A DNA stretch of 64,000 nucleotides, from contig NZ_LECW02000082.1 in assembly GCF_001042475.2 (NCBI RefSeq), positions 1-64,000 of the forward strand. The letters are read 5' to 3'. The DNA comes from Bacillus glycinifermentans (GTDB lineage: Bacteria > Bacillota > Bacilli > Bacillales > Bacillaceae). This document shows, piece after piece, positions 43,614 through 52,612 of this stretch. Position 1 is the stretch's first letter. The number at the start of each line of letters is the position of its first letter. Both the position numbers and the translations under genes were made by a program. The notes under the pieces were generated by a model that made no database searches, had not been told where the DNA came from, and saw only the letters and a list, made by a program, of their open reading frames with translations.

Positions 43614-43953
43614 TGTCGAGCAATCAATAGCGGCCATTAGATCATGTGGAACGACGGGAGAACGTCACCTGTTCTGTAATGCTACGGAGCGGGCAGAATC
43701 TAGGAATACACCTGAAAATGCTCTTTAAGCGAAGTTGAGACAAAAAGAGCCTAAATGTGAAAATGGCTTATTTACAGCATGATATAGAAGCGGTGACGGC
43801 AGGGCATAATTTTTCCCGGAAATACCAGAGACTGTTTTCATGTATTTTTTTATAATGAATTCACAATAACAAATAAGTCCGGAAACATGTGATTAATTAA
43901 CGTCAGGTGTCTGTGTGTCAGCCGTGTTTTTGGTGAGTTATTGTGTTTGTATA
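43614..43953. other. noncoding stretch after rep
   Basis: No gene is seen. GGAATACACCTGAAAATGCTC near 43692 resembles the hairpin region at 46619-46640, so it may be a dispersed repeat. Confidence 0.35.
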
Positions 43954-44007
43954 AAAGACCATTATTAAAGAGTTTCTTTAAAAGAATCTTTAATAATGGT
44001 CTTTTCT
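43954..44007. terminator. long hairpin, probable bidirectional terminator
   Basis: An 18-bp perfect stem AAAGACCATTATTAAAGA/TCTTTAATAATGGTCTTT with a 15-bp loop and T-rich end. Confidence 0.7.
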
Positions 44008-44047
44008 TTGGACGATTGGATATATAGATGCCAATTTACAAGGGGAT

Positions 44048-44167
44048 ATGGAATACTCCGAATTGAAAGAAGCCATAGAGGTTCTTGAAGAAGCATACAT
44101 AAACAATGGAGAAAAACTAAGAGGAAGAGCATTTTTAATACATGGAATCCATGTGATGATGATTTAA
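44048..44167 (+). CDS. possible 39-residue protein
   Basis: MEYSELKEAIEVLEEAYINN continues to a stop at 44167. AAGGGG lies very close to the ATG. It is a helical acidic peptide, perhaps the remnant of a longer gene. Confidence 0.3.
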   Translation: MEYSELKEAIEVLEEAYINNGEKLRGRAFLIHGIHVMMI

Positions 44168-44285
44168 GACCGAATTTAGGTAGTAGGCTGGCTGTAACTT
44201 TGATTTTATTCTGATCTGATATGAAGGGTTGGAAGCAAATAGCCCTTGCTCTTTGTATCTATGGAACAGCAAGGGCTCAGCGGGG

Positions 44286-44675
44286 TCATTTGTTATGTCT
44301 CATGGAGAGTAATTCTTCAATGTATGCAATAGCTTGCTCCGCCTCTTCTATTGTAAGAAGGGGTTCTCCATTATTTTGTTTTTTGTATTTTTGTGCGATT
44401 TCGTTCAGTTTAAGGTTAAGTTCAGAAGGAAATATTGTTAGATCTACACTCTTTTTTGGGTGACTGGAAGCGGCTATATTTTCGTTATCAACGAAATACT
44501 CCATTGGCACCTTGAACATCAGAGATAATTTGATTAGTGTATCTCGTCCGGGTTTTCGTTTATCTAGTTCATACAGAGAAACAGTGGTTTGGTGCTTCTT
44601 TAAGGCTAATGCTAATTGTCCTTGACTCCAATTTTTATCATCTCTCAATTTTTTGATTTTTTGACCTATACTCAT
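44286..44675 (-). CDS. XRE-family regulator
   Basis: This 129-residue protein has a clear Cro/CI helix-turn-helix at residues 4-60 (IGQKIKKLRDDKNWSQGQLA, TVSLYELDKRKPGRDT) and a charged C-terminal dimerisation region. The start was chosen for GAGGAGG with 9-bp spacing. A hairpin at 44242-44279 (GCCCTTGCT/AGCAAGGGC) follows the gene. Its targets are unknown. Confidence 0.88.
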   Translation of the reverse strand: MSIGQKIKKLRDDKNWSQGQLALALKKHQTTVSLYELDKRKPGRDTLIKLSLMFKVPMEYFVDNENIAASSHPKKSVDLTIFPSELNLKLNEIAQKYKKQNNGEPLLTIEEAEQAIAYIEELLSMRHNK

Positions 44676-44699
44676 TGATGTGATCCTCCTCTCCAATGA

Positions 44700-45086
44700 A
44701 TCACCGCCGCTTTTGCATATCTGATATTCAAATTATATAGCATTTTTGACTTGTTTTCCGGCTAAAGACAATTTTTTGTCTCAGTTATACCTAAGAGGTT
44801 TTATGTCTTCTACATAGCGCTTGGGAACGGTCGGAATGAGCGATATGTAAGAAGGGGGATTGGTGGGGGGGAGCGGCCGTTGTTTTGTGGTGCAGAGGGG
44901 GATGGAGCCTTGGGGATCAAACACTCTTTGCCTTGATAATAGAAAAAGCCGTCCCGATACAGAGATGGCTTTTTCAAAAAGCTTATATTTTAATTTGGGA
45001 CGAAAAAACAACAGCAACCATATTCATTTGATAAGGCTGTATGAGTCGGCTTTATCGCTTCTCAGTGAAAGGGAGCCTTTTTATAT
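44700..45086. other. intergenic region with two hairpins
   Basis: It holds the stem AAAAAGCC/GGCTTTTT near 44942-44975 and AAGGCT/AGCCTT near 45032-45078, both terminator-like. A copy of the dispersed GGAGCGGCCG repeat is at 44869. No gene is supported. Confidence 0.4.
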
Positions 45087-45473
45087 TTATTTATAAACTA
45101 AATCGATTGTAGTTGAATCTTCTGTTATATTGACTGTGTACTTACGGAAGTCATCCTCGGGTTTTGGGGCGTATAGAATGATTACATGTTCTCCTGTCTC
45201 TACCTCCCACTCAATGTTTCCATCTTTATTAGTAATTCCGATTGTATGCCCGATAGTCGCTCTCGAATTCTCTCTGTCAGGTTTCGCATCTTCTACAGCT
45301 CGTATGTTTTGAAGCGGCTTCTTGTCTTTATCGCTTACTTTAATAGTAACCGATGTCAAAATGGGTTTGTCCTCTTTTATAGGATGATCTTTATGATTGG
45401 TGTTGCTACAGCCGCAAATAATTATGAAAGACAGAGTGAGAAGGATAAAATTCGAGATGAATTTCAAAATCAT
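45087..45473 (-). CDS. putative lipoprotein paired with protease
   Basis: This 128-residue protein has a hydrophobic leader ending in a lipobox-like IICGC, then a small Ig-like or carboxypeptidase-regulatory-like domain (TSVTIKVSDKDKKPLQNIRA, then EVETGEHVIILYA). Its start overlaps the protease stop (ATGA), so they are made together. It could be an inhibitor, chaperone or immunity factor for the protease; this is inference. Confidence 0.7.
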   Translation of the reverse strand: MILKFISNFILLTLSFIIICGCSNTNHKDHPIKEDKPILTSVTIKVSDKDKKPLQNIRAVEDAKPDRENSRATIGHTIGITNKDGNIEWEVETGEHVIILYAPKPEDDFRKYTVNITEDSTTIDLVYK

Positions 45474-46432
45474 AGCCCCTTCCAGTAGCTTATATTATCA
45501 TATACAGACTTTGTAATTCGAGTACCGCTATTGTAAATGAAATTTTTTTTATCTCCTACCCAATGCTCCTTCGTATTAATCCCAACAGCCTTATTATTTG
45601 ATTTATATACAGGGCCTCCGCTTTGTCCCGGTGATGTGTCTATCGTGTATCTAATAGTATAAGGTTCAGTCAATATTATTTCCCCGGAATGTTTCCACAT
45701 TGTTCCTAGAGGTTTACTATCAGGGTATCCCTGAACAGTAACGTTTGTTCCAGAGAGGGTTGAGGATTGCCACTCATAACCTAACCATCCTACTGTGTTC
45801 CCCAACTTTCTCTCTACTTTAACCGCTCCATAATCAAAGTTAGGGTCTTGATATTCTGTCCAACCTTTAACAGAATATGCAGTGGTTCCCCAAACATGGC
45901 TATAAGGATGACTCTTACCGTTTTTTCCGGGAATAACTTTTACAGACTTTACCCAGCCGCCTTGATTTTTGTTATGTAAACAATGGCCGGCAGTAACAAC
46001 TGTGTCAGGGTTCACAAAAAATCCTGTGCATTGAATAGGAGATTTAGATTTAGGATATCTTATTTCAAGATATGTGATAGCTCTATGAGGATATGTTGTC
46101 GTGTTATTGACTCTTGTTCTATTATCTTTTCCGATAACTCCATTGAGGGTAATTTCTTCAAGGCTGTTTTGTTTTTCGTCATAGGATCCATCTGTAGAAG
46201 GAGTCAAATCGCCTGTTCCTTCAAAAGCAGGAGAAGTGTTTTTGTCTCCCATAGTTCTCTTAAATTCTTGCATTTCTTCTTTGGTGATCTCTTTTCCATC
46301 ACTTGATGTAGGGAGATCACGGTCATCAAAAGCCAGAACAGTAGTGCTGTTAGCGAAAAGGGCCATCGACAATAATCCTGAGAAAAAAGAGAATACAAGA
46401 AACCACTTTTTGAAGTTTGTACAGATTTTCAC
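45470..46432 (-). CDS. secreted glutamyl endopeptidase-like serine protease
   Basis: This 320-residue S1B/V8-type protease has a signal peptide (residues 1-34), a propeptide of about 60 residues and a catalytic domain. His is in TAGHCL, Asp in PNFDYGAVKV and Ser in PGQSGGPVY. Bacillus Mpr/BL-GSE-type enzymes cut after Glu and are activated by propeptide removal. The GTG start has AGGAGG. It is co-transcribed with the lipoprotein gene. Confidence 0.9.
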   Translation of the reverse strand: MKICTNFKKWFLVFSFFSGLLSMALFANSTTVLAFDDRDLPTSSDGKEITKEEMQEFKRTMGDKNTSPAFEGTGDLTPSTDGSYDEKQNSLEEITLNGVIGKDNRTRVNNTTTYPHRAITYLEIRYPKSKSPIQCTGFFVNPDTVVTAGHCLHNKNQGGWVKSVKVIPGKNGKSHPYSHVWGTTAYSVKGWTEYQDPNFDYGAVKVERKLGNTVGWLGYEWQSSTLSGTNVTVQGYPDSKPLGTMWKHSGEIILTEPYTIRYTIDTSPGQSGGPVYKSNNKAVGINTKEHWVGDKKNFIYNSGTRITKSVYDNISYWKGL

Positions 46433-46622
46433 TTACAATACCTCCTATAATTAACTCGATTCCGAATATATAGAAGGTTATCCCTATCGTAAACCGAATA
46501 ATGAAAAAATTTTCTTAATTTTATGTAAAGGCAAGTAAGGAACAGGGGAGATCGGTGGCTGTTCTGTGGTTGCTATGAGGTGACATAAGCCCGGAGTGAA
46601 GGGGAGTGAAGATAAAAGGAAT

Positions 46623-46662
46623 ACCCCTGAGAATGCTCAGAATCGTTTCTCAGGGGTTTTAG
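46623..46662. terminator. strong hairpin upstream of protease
   Basis: Stem ACCCCTGAGAA/TTCTCAGGGGT then TTTT. The gene it would end is not apparent. Confidence 0.6.
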
Positions 46663-46804
46663 TCTCAAATGGATACTTCTTGCGGCCGGATAAAAACAAT
46701 AACATTTCCGAAAAAAGTGATAGCATCATACTTGAAGTTGCAAGTCCAAGAACCACAAGGGGATTTAACAAAAGAAAAGCACCAATTGATATAATGCCAA
46801 CAAA

Positions 46805-46880
46805 AGCAGTCACGCTTACGGCTCCTACTGCACTTACTCATTGGGCTACGCCCTTCACAATCCTTGAAGTGGGGGTATCC
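46805..46880 (-). mobile_element. left-end remnant of an IS200/IS605 element
   Basis: The minus strand reads CCACTTCAAGGATTGTGAAG then GGGCGTAGCCCAATGAGTAA, matching the left end of the element at 52470. No transposase remains. Confidence 0.65.
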
Positions 46881-46906
46881 TACGTTAAGTTTAGATGAAA
46901 TTAAAC

Positions 46907-47122
46907 TTAATTCAATCTCTCAAACGTGAATTTCTTGCGTCTATAAGAAACAGTGAATGGTTCTCCGACTTTCGGAAGTTCGCCCTCATATTTTTTCCCA
47001 ACCCACATCTCGATATATTCTTTAAAGATATGCCAATCAACCTCTTCAATTATCCATTCGTCTAAATCCGATTTTCTATTGTGAGCTACTTTATGATGTT
47101 TGATTTTCCATTTGCAAATCAT
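46907..47122 (-). CDS. unknown small protein (71 aa)
   Basis: MICKWKIKHHKVAHNRKSD to FTVSYRRKKFTFERLN is a basic/acidic mixed protein with several Trp. No family is recognised. AAAGGT lies upstream and a recurring-type promoter precedes it. Confidence 0.65.
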   Translation of the reverse strand: MICKWKIKHHKVAHNRKSDLDEWIIEEVDWHIFKEYIEMWVGKKYEGELPKVGEPFTVSYRRKKFTFERLN

Positions 47123-47183
47123 CAAGTCATCATACCTTTCTGTATCAAAAAATGAAAACTTTTATGTTCACTATTCTAATTTA

Positions 47184-47212
47184 ATTATAGTATATTATAT
47201 ACTTATCGTCAA
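47184..47212 (-). promoter_or_regulatory. recurring-type promoter (variant)
   Basis: TTGACG, ATAAGTATAT in a 17-bp spacer, TATAAT on the minus strand. Confidence 0.75.
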
Positions 47213-47606
47213 AGAGGTGTGTATGAAAAGCTCATAATAGCAATTTTCGAAATGGAGCGTTAAGGAAAGATAAGATACCTTAGTGAAGTGTACTGGAATC
47301 AGCGATTGTTCGCTTTCCCCAAGAACCCCCTGACTTTAATCATGGGGAGTGGTCAGTTTAGACTTCTTTGAATTCATCTTCTGTATTAAACACTCTTGAA
47401 GCTGGGGAATGGGGAAATTTATCTCCACTTAAAATGCAAAAAGGGTAATTAATCATGAGGAAATAGTCATTATTTCGATCTTATTCGACAAAATATGTCA
47501 AGTGAATTTCTGTTAAATGGTTTTTTAGACCGATGTTATTTTTATCCACTCTAATTATTATAAAAAGGAGGATATTTGGTCTAATTGAAGATAGGAGGAA
47601 ATTCAT
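47213..47606. other. noncoding stretch before secreted repeat protein
   Basis: No gene is seen. Two ribosome-like sites (AAAAGGAGG at 47563 and ATAGGAGG at 47591) lie just before the next start. Confidence 0.4.
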
Positions 47607-48470
47607 TTGAAAAAGAAAACAATCAAACTTTTGTTAGTCTTAATGGTTGCAATTGGGAGCTTTGCATCAATTGGTTTTGTGAGTTCTGATATTGCACACG
47701 CTAAAGATAGCACGCTCAAATATAAATCTGGAATTCTAGTTCACCGAGAAGGTAAACTGAAATACAAAAAACCTACATACTCAAATACTTTTGGTTATTA
47801 TCAAATCGGAACGATTTTTACATCAATCACTACGTATCGATCAGGCAAAGTGAAAGCTACACTGCAATATAAAACCAAAAAAGGCTGGAAAAATTACAAG
47901 ACATATTATGTTACAAAGAAAGGCAGTAAGTACTTTCATGAAAAAAGTTACCTTAGCCTGAAAACTAAATTCAGATTTAAATTTGAAAATATAGGTTCTA
48001 AAAAGGCTATTCCATACAACTTTATGTCAAATTCAAGATTAAAATTTAGCCAAGCTGAGGAAAAGGCATATGCTGATTTAAACCCTGCAAAAACCAAGGA
48101 GACCATACGAAAAACTAAATTTGGTGTAGACGTTAGCCGACAAGGAAATTTATTCTATAAAAAAGCCGTTTACACAAACACCTTCGGCTATGGATATGCA
48201 TACAAAATGAACGGTGTCGTAACAGGATCTCCTGGTACATCAATTTGGCCCCAACGTTCTGGGAAAATAAAAGCCACATTGCAATATAAAAGCAAAAAAG
48301 GCTGGAAAGATTACAAGACTTTTTATGTTACAAAGAAAGGCATTACGTTCTTTAAAGTTAATGTTCGCAACCTTGACTTCAACACTAAATTCAGATACAA
48401 GCTTGAGAATATCGGATCGAAAAATCCTATCCCGTACATTTTCAGTTCAACTACGCCCTACAAATATTAA
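47607..48470 (+). CDS. secreted protein with two repeat domains
   Basis: This 287-residue protein has a signal peptide (cleavage near AHA-KDS) and two copies of a domain of about 110 residues. Each copy has YKK.YTNTFGY, a KATLQYK.KKGWK.YKT.YVTKKG stretch and KF..KLENIGSK..IPY. The beta-rich basic repeats suggest wall or polymer binding. The TTG start has AGGAGG. A decayed copy of the domain is at 18256-18418, and the partial gene at 63434 may be distantly related. Confidence 0.75.
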   Translation: MKKKTIKLLLVLMVAIGSFASIGFVSSDIAHAKDSTLKYKSGILVHREGKLKYKKPTYSNTFGYYQIGTIFTSITTYRSGKVKATLQYKTKKGWKNYKTYYVTKKGSKYFHEKSYLSLKTKFRFKFENIGSKKAIPYNFMSNSRLKFSQAEEKAYADLNPAKTKETIRKTKFGVDVSRQGNLFYKKAVYTNTFGYGYAYKMNGVVTGSPGTSIWPQRSGKIKATLQYKSKKGWKDYKTFYVTKKGITFFKVNVRNLDFNTKFRYKLENIGSKNPIPYIFSSTTPYKY

Positions 48471-48687
48471 AATAAATCATTATTGTTAAAGGTTCCGCTC
48501 TCGGGGCCTTTTTTGATTCCTCTTTCTCTCAGTTATTATTTCAATTTGGTACAATTCCGCCTATCGACTTTATAAGTTGCATATCCCGATAGCTGAAACG
48601 AAATGAGACTCAGAAAAAAGCGGAAAAATAAAGGCAATTATCTACGCATCGTGGTAAAATTTTTAAAAAAAGGAAGGGATAGATGGT

Positions 48688-48867
48688 ATGTTTGGAGACA
48701 AGAAGAAAGAAATTCAAGAATACTTGATTAAAGAAGGTTACGATATAAAAGAGTTTTTGAAAAAGAATGGTGATTGGTACTACTTTAAGGTCGAAACGTT
48801 TTGGTCAGGGGTTCACACTGTGAAAGTGAAACATGGATTTTTCGGCTATGATAAGCAAAAGGTTTAA
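48688..48867 (+). CDS. small protein (59 aa)
   Basis: MFGDKKKEIQEYLIKEGYDI to VKHGFFGYDKQKV, preceded by AAGGAAGGG. Basic and aromatic-rich. It resembles in length and opening the frameshifted gene at 55139 (a helix followed by a Y/F-rich strand region). No family is recognised. Confidence 0.6.
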   Translation: MFGDKKKEIQEYLIKEGYDIKEFLKKNGDWYYFKVETFWSGVHTVKVKHGFFGYDKQKV

Positions 48868-49014
48868 AAATGAGATTAGGTACGTACCATTGAGGGGAGG
48901 GAGAGAACATGGTTGAAAGATGCTGTGAGAAGCCATTCCTTAAGCTATGCTTAATAGTAAACATGCGATAAAACTTCTTGAGGGTACATTTGAAGAGTTT
49001 GGTTCATACATTTA

Positions 49015-49053
49015 AACCCAAGAGGACTCCAAAGCATGAGTCCTCTTGGGTTT
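49015..49053 (+). terminator. strong hairpin beside IS remnant
   Basis: Stem AAACCCAGAGGACTC/GAGTCCTCTTGGGTTT (one bulge), ending at the left border of the element at 49054. Confidence 0.7.
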
Positions 49054-49512
49054 ACAGATTTTCCAAACGAGAAAGCCCATGCAGGGCGTAGCCCGTCTTT
49101 AGACATGGGATGATAGTGAGGGCAAATGCAGTGTACAGATAAATACCGAAGGTATGTTCTGTACATCAAGCATTTGAAATGGTATCATTTTCATATAGAC
49201 AAGCAAAAGTCTCTAAAACACTCTCGTTCGTTGAAAACTAGATATAGTATGGGGTTTTGCGAACAAAGTCATTTCGCACGTAAAACTATATGTGTCGTGA
49301 AGTACAACACGCAAAAACATGTAGAACGAAACCATCTGTACGTCATGGTCATAGTGCCGTAGCCTACGAACCTATATGGTCTGTCGTGGGAGTGGTGATG
49401 ACACACCGCAATCTTGAAGGCTGTTCAAAACAGAAATGGACTGAGAACGCTTAGTCATTCAAGAATCCCACTGGCGTTAGCCAGCTTGCCTATTTATGGG
49501 TGGGAGTGTCAA
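49054..49512 (+). mobile_element. 459-bp IS605-type remnant with omega-RNA-like right end
   Basis: The left end ACAGATTTTCCAAACGAG is followed by a subterminal hairpin (CCCATG/CATGGG), and the right end is GGGTGGGAGTGTCAA. The interior (frame near 49126-49362) is decayed. The last 150 bp resemble the conserved 3' end of tnpB/omega-RNA. The ends match the 141-bp element at 34351-34491. Confidence 0.7.
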
Positions 49513-49520
49513 CGAGCATT

Positions 49521-49959
49521 TTAGAACCAGTCCGGCTCTTTATGTTCAAAACCATAAAATCCTTTGATTTTGGCATCTCCACAACCAGACACTTTAGTGA
49601 TATTCAAATAATGGTTTCTAGACGGATGTCCCTCTACTTTGTCCGTTGCACTAAAGTCAAAATGATTCCCCGTAAACTCTTTCTCACTAAATGTTAAAAG
49701 GTCTCCACCTAGCGTAATTCTCTGCAATTTAATGTTTAGGGTACATCCTTCTGCATTAAATATTGTAAATCTGTAGAACAGCCAAGTTGGGTGAATTATT
49801 TCGATTATTGTCGTCTCCCATGAGAAACCCAATGTTATCTTCAGTCATTGTGAAACTCACTTTTGTCTGTTCTTTTTTGATTTTTGCCATCGAGTTCTGT
49901 ACATTGAAATTCAGCATTAATAATAGAGATAACATTGTACAAACTATAAATTTTTTCAT
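49521..49959 (-). pseudogene. secreted protein gene with frameshift
   Basis: The gene starts with a good ribosome site and signal peptide (MKKFIVCTMLSLLLMLNF) and reads through TEDNIGFLMGDDN. It then continues only in another frame (HPTWLFYRFTIFNAEGCTLN) to GFEHKEPDWF. A single frameshift between about 49790 and 49840 explains both halves. The product would be a secreted protein of about 145 residues of unknown role. Confidence 0.65.
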
Positions 49960-50315
49960 GAAAAATCCCTCCCTTTCGTTTACATATTATAACACTAATT
50001 CAAATTAAAGGAAATTGGTGGAGCGATGACACAAAAATGCATGAATTGCGTTATGGAAGAAAGAGGCCATAAGCATGTTGTATTGAAGAGAAAGTGCCCG
50101 ATGTTTTAAGTTGCTACGGAGAGCAAGATCTTGACTAAGTTTAGAACTTAATAAAATTTCTCTGGAGAAAATGAAGGGGCTTTTGCAGTCCAAGACTTAA
50201 TTCGATCAGTTGTTTTCTATACGGGAATCTAACCCGGCTAGACCTAGATAATCCAACGGCTTTGCTATCTACGACTCTTAACTTTCAATCTTTATTAAAT
50301 ATTTGGAGGTTCAAA

Positions 50316-50468
50316 ATGGATGAGGATAAACTGCAAGTTATAGAAATAACCGTTTATTGCCTATCCCTGTTGTGCGTGGTGGCTTGGTCATTCTCCCCCG
50401 AATCAATTCAAGAGAAGCCGGGAAAAGAAAAAGATGGCGATTTGGTTGATGACTCCCTTCCCTTTTAA
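50316..50468 (+). CDS. small membrane protein ending in an SSB-like tip
   Basis: This 50-residue protein has a short acidic N-terminus, one membrane helix (VIEITVYCLSLLCVVAWSF) and a charged tail ending VDDSLPF. That end is almost identical to the DDELPF/DDDLPF tip of SSB proteins, including the one at 4863-5471. TGGAGG precedes the ATG and a strong terminator follows. It might tether SSB-binding enzymes to the membrane, which is inference. Confidence 0.65.
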   Translation: MDEDKLQVIEITVYCLSLLCVVAWSFSPESIQEKPGKEKDGDLVDDSLPF

Positions 50469-50507
50469 AACAGAGAGAAGAGAAAGAACGCAGTAAGACG
50501 ACGTTAG

Positions 50508-50539
50508 GAACCCCTCACAGTGTGTGAAGGGGTTTTTGA
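50508..50539 (+). terminator. terminator of small membrane gene
   Basis: Stem AACCCCTCACA/TGTGAAGGGGTT then T-run. Confidence 0.9.
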
Positions 50540-51003
50540 GTGTACGTAAGGGGGGCACTATAACGCTATGTAGCGGCAAAAATGCCAGAGGATTAGACTC
50601 GGAGGAATGAAGGGGAGCGGCCGCTGTACTGAGAAGACAGAAGATCGATATATCGTATGGAGTCTAATAATAAGAAGAGAGTCCGCTCTCATTAAAGGGC
50701 GGATAAGTTGTCGTCATTAATGTTACCGCTCCTTTCTCACCCATTTGCCTAAAACCCCTCAGAAGTGAATCTGAGCATATTCTCAGACGTGTTTATCCCT
50801 GTTCGGGGGCGTTTTAGCACTGGATTGGAGGACTTGTATTTGATTCTCTAAAAAGGCGACTCATCACACCGCCTAGAGATGGGCGAATTCACACTGATTA
50901 GGTTAAAATAGAAGAAGGAAAATATGTGCATAATTGGATGGTGCAATGAAGGAACAATGTATTTTTTCTCAGAAAGAAGGGGAGAACACTGCAAGCAAAA
51001 GCG
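50540..51003. other. noncoding stretch
   Basis: It contains a copy of the dispersed GGGGAGCGGCCGCTGTACTG repeat at 50611 and a CCCCTCAGAAG segment like that at 46625. No gene is supported. Confidence 0.35.
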
Positions 51004-52173
51004 ATGAATGAATCCAAAGAAATTGTCTATGCATGGGAAGAGTTATCCAGAGGCGACCTCTATTATTGCCCGCATTGTTATAGTGAAATGATATATAGGA
51101 AAGGCGAAATAAATCGCCCTCATTTTGCTCATAAAGCTTTAGTCGACTGCCCTTTTTCAGGGGATAATGAGAGTAAAGAGCACTACGATATGAAAAAGAT
51201 TTTTTTTAATTTTTTAAAAAATAAATATCCTAGCCTAACAATTGAGCTGGAAAAGTGTTTAATTCCAAATAGAAGAGCTGATATGGTTATTTACGGACAG
51301 TCTCAAACGCTCGTTGTAGAGTTCCAAGCTTCCAAAATAGAATTTAAAGACGTAAAAGAACGAACTCAGGATTATAATAAACTTGGTTATCCTGTTCTTT
51401 GGATTTTCCATATCAACAGATTTGGATACGAACAGTTTCATAATGAGAAAAAACGCAAACAAATCCCGTATGAATTAGTAGAAATGCTTCGATTAGATTC
51501 TCTTTTTGTCATGGACAGTAAGGGATTTATTCAAAAATGTTCCGGCAAAAAAACACCCAAGACAAAAAAGGTTTGTGAATACAGGTTCTTTCCAGTGAAA
51601 ATGGATTTCAAATTCAATAGAGTCATTCGAAGAGACAATAATAAATCGTTATTTTTATGTCAATTGGGAAAAGATTCGATTTATAGCAAGAAAAATTTGT
51701 ATTATGGCTATGGTTATTTGAAGACAGGGAGCAAAAACCTCTTTTCTAAATTAAAAGAGCTCCTTCCTTCCGCTTTCTTCAAGATTGAAAAACTCAAGCG
51801 TTTTAATAATTATGTTGCTTTTCTTCTGTTCATGGAGGATGAGCGGATCCAAATAAAGAGTGCCGAGTTGTTTTTGTCAAAAAAGAATGTGGAGACCGAG
51901 TCGATCATAGATCATTTCAAACGGTCTAATCAGCCTCAAATTTCGAAAGTTTCAGTTCAGAAACCGAAGATGGATCAAAAGAGTGACAAAAAAGAAGATG
52001 TGCCGAGAGTTTCTAACATTGTTCAAGCCAAGTCTCCAGAGAGACATGCTAATATTCAGGACTTTAAAAGCAATGATTACAGCAACAATCCATTAAAAGA
52101 AAAAATCAATAAAAATAAACGATGGCTGACTATTATTCTTAAGTCAATTAAACAGCTTTTTAAATTCAAATAA
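51004..52173 (+). CDS. coiA: CoiA-like competence nuclease
   Basis: This 389-residue protein has the CoiA layout: an N-terminal zinc-finger-like module (YYCPHC, then RPHFAHKA), then a restriction-endonuclease-like core with RRADMVI, LVVEFQASK and YPVLWIFHINRF, and a long charged C-terminus. CoiA helps RecA-dependent processing of incoming single strands. The ATG has no close ribosome site, while an in-frame CTG at 50989 lies 8 bp after AGAAGG and may be the true start. Confidence 0.85.
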   Translation: MNESKEIVYAWEELSRGDLYYCPHCYSEMIYRKGEINRPHFAHKALVDCPFSGDNESKEHYDMKKIFFNFLKNKYPSLTIELEKCLIPNRRADMVIYGQSQTLVVEFQASKIEFKDVKERTQDYNKLGYPVLWIFHINRFGYEQFHNEKKRKQIPYELVEMLRLDSLFVMDSKGFIQKCSGKKTPKTKKVCEYRFFPVKMDFKFNRVIRRDNNKSLFLCQLGKDSIYSKKNLYYGYGYLKTGSKNLFSKLKELLPSAFFKIEKLKRFNNYVAFLLFMEDERIQIKSAELFLSKKNVETESIIDHFKRSNQPQISKVSVQKPKMDQKSDKKEDVPRVSNIVQAKSPERHANIQDFKSNDYSNNPLKEKINKNKRWLTIILKSIKQLFKFK

Positions 52174-52321
52174 TTTCATAACAGATTCAGTTTGCGTCTT
52201 GTTTGAACGAAGTAAAGGTGATTAGAAGGATTTATCGTCTCGGGAACAAAGGAGATCGCCGCTGTTTTGATTTGATATGGAGCGGCAGAAAAATGTAGAG
52301 AAAAGAGGGGGTATACCAAGT

Positions 52322-52495
52322 ATGAGTGACAAAAAATACGAGTTTATATGGTGGTATACGACATTAGTAATGTTTCTATTAATGATTTTGAATAATTTTG
52401 TTATGAAAATTGAGATTTTAAATGTTATTATTGCGGCTGTATACATAGTGTTTATCAGTTCTCGACAGAAGACTTCCACTTCAAGGAATGTGTAG
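52322..52495 (+). CDS. small two-helix membrane protein, 3' end replaced by IS end
   Basis: MSDKKYEFIWWYTTLVMFLL begins a 57-residue protein with two membrane helices. The last codons (SRQKTSTSRNV) are read from the left end of the IS element at 52470, so the original C-terminus has been lost. AGGGGG precedes the ATG. Confidence 0.55.
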   Translation: MSDKKYEFIWWYTTLVMFLLMILNNFVMKIEILNVIIAAVYIVFISSRQKTSTSRNV

Positions 52496-52612
52496 GGCGT
52501 AGCCCAATGAGTAAGTGGGAGATGAATATCGGTTAGGCGTAGCCTAAGAGTTGTCTCTTTTTTTTGTGCCATGATATAATCAGTCTTATGTGAACGAAAG
52601 GTTGATAATATT

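Noticed and set aside
49126-49362. 78-codon frame inside the IS605-type remnant
   Set aside because: It lacks a ribosome site and the HUH motif; it is at most a decayed piece of transposase.
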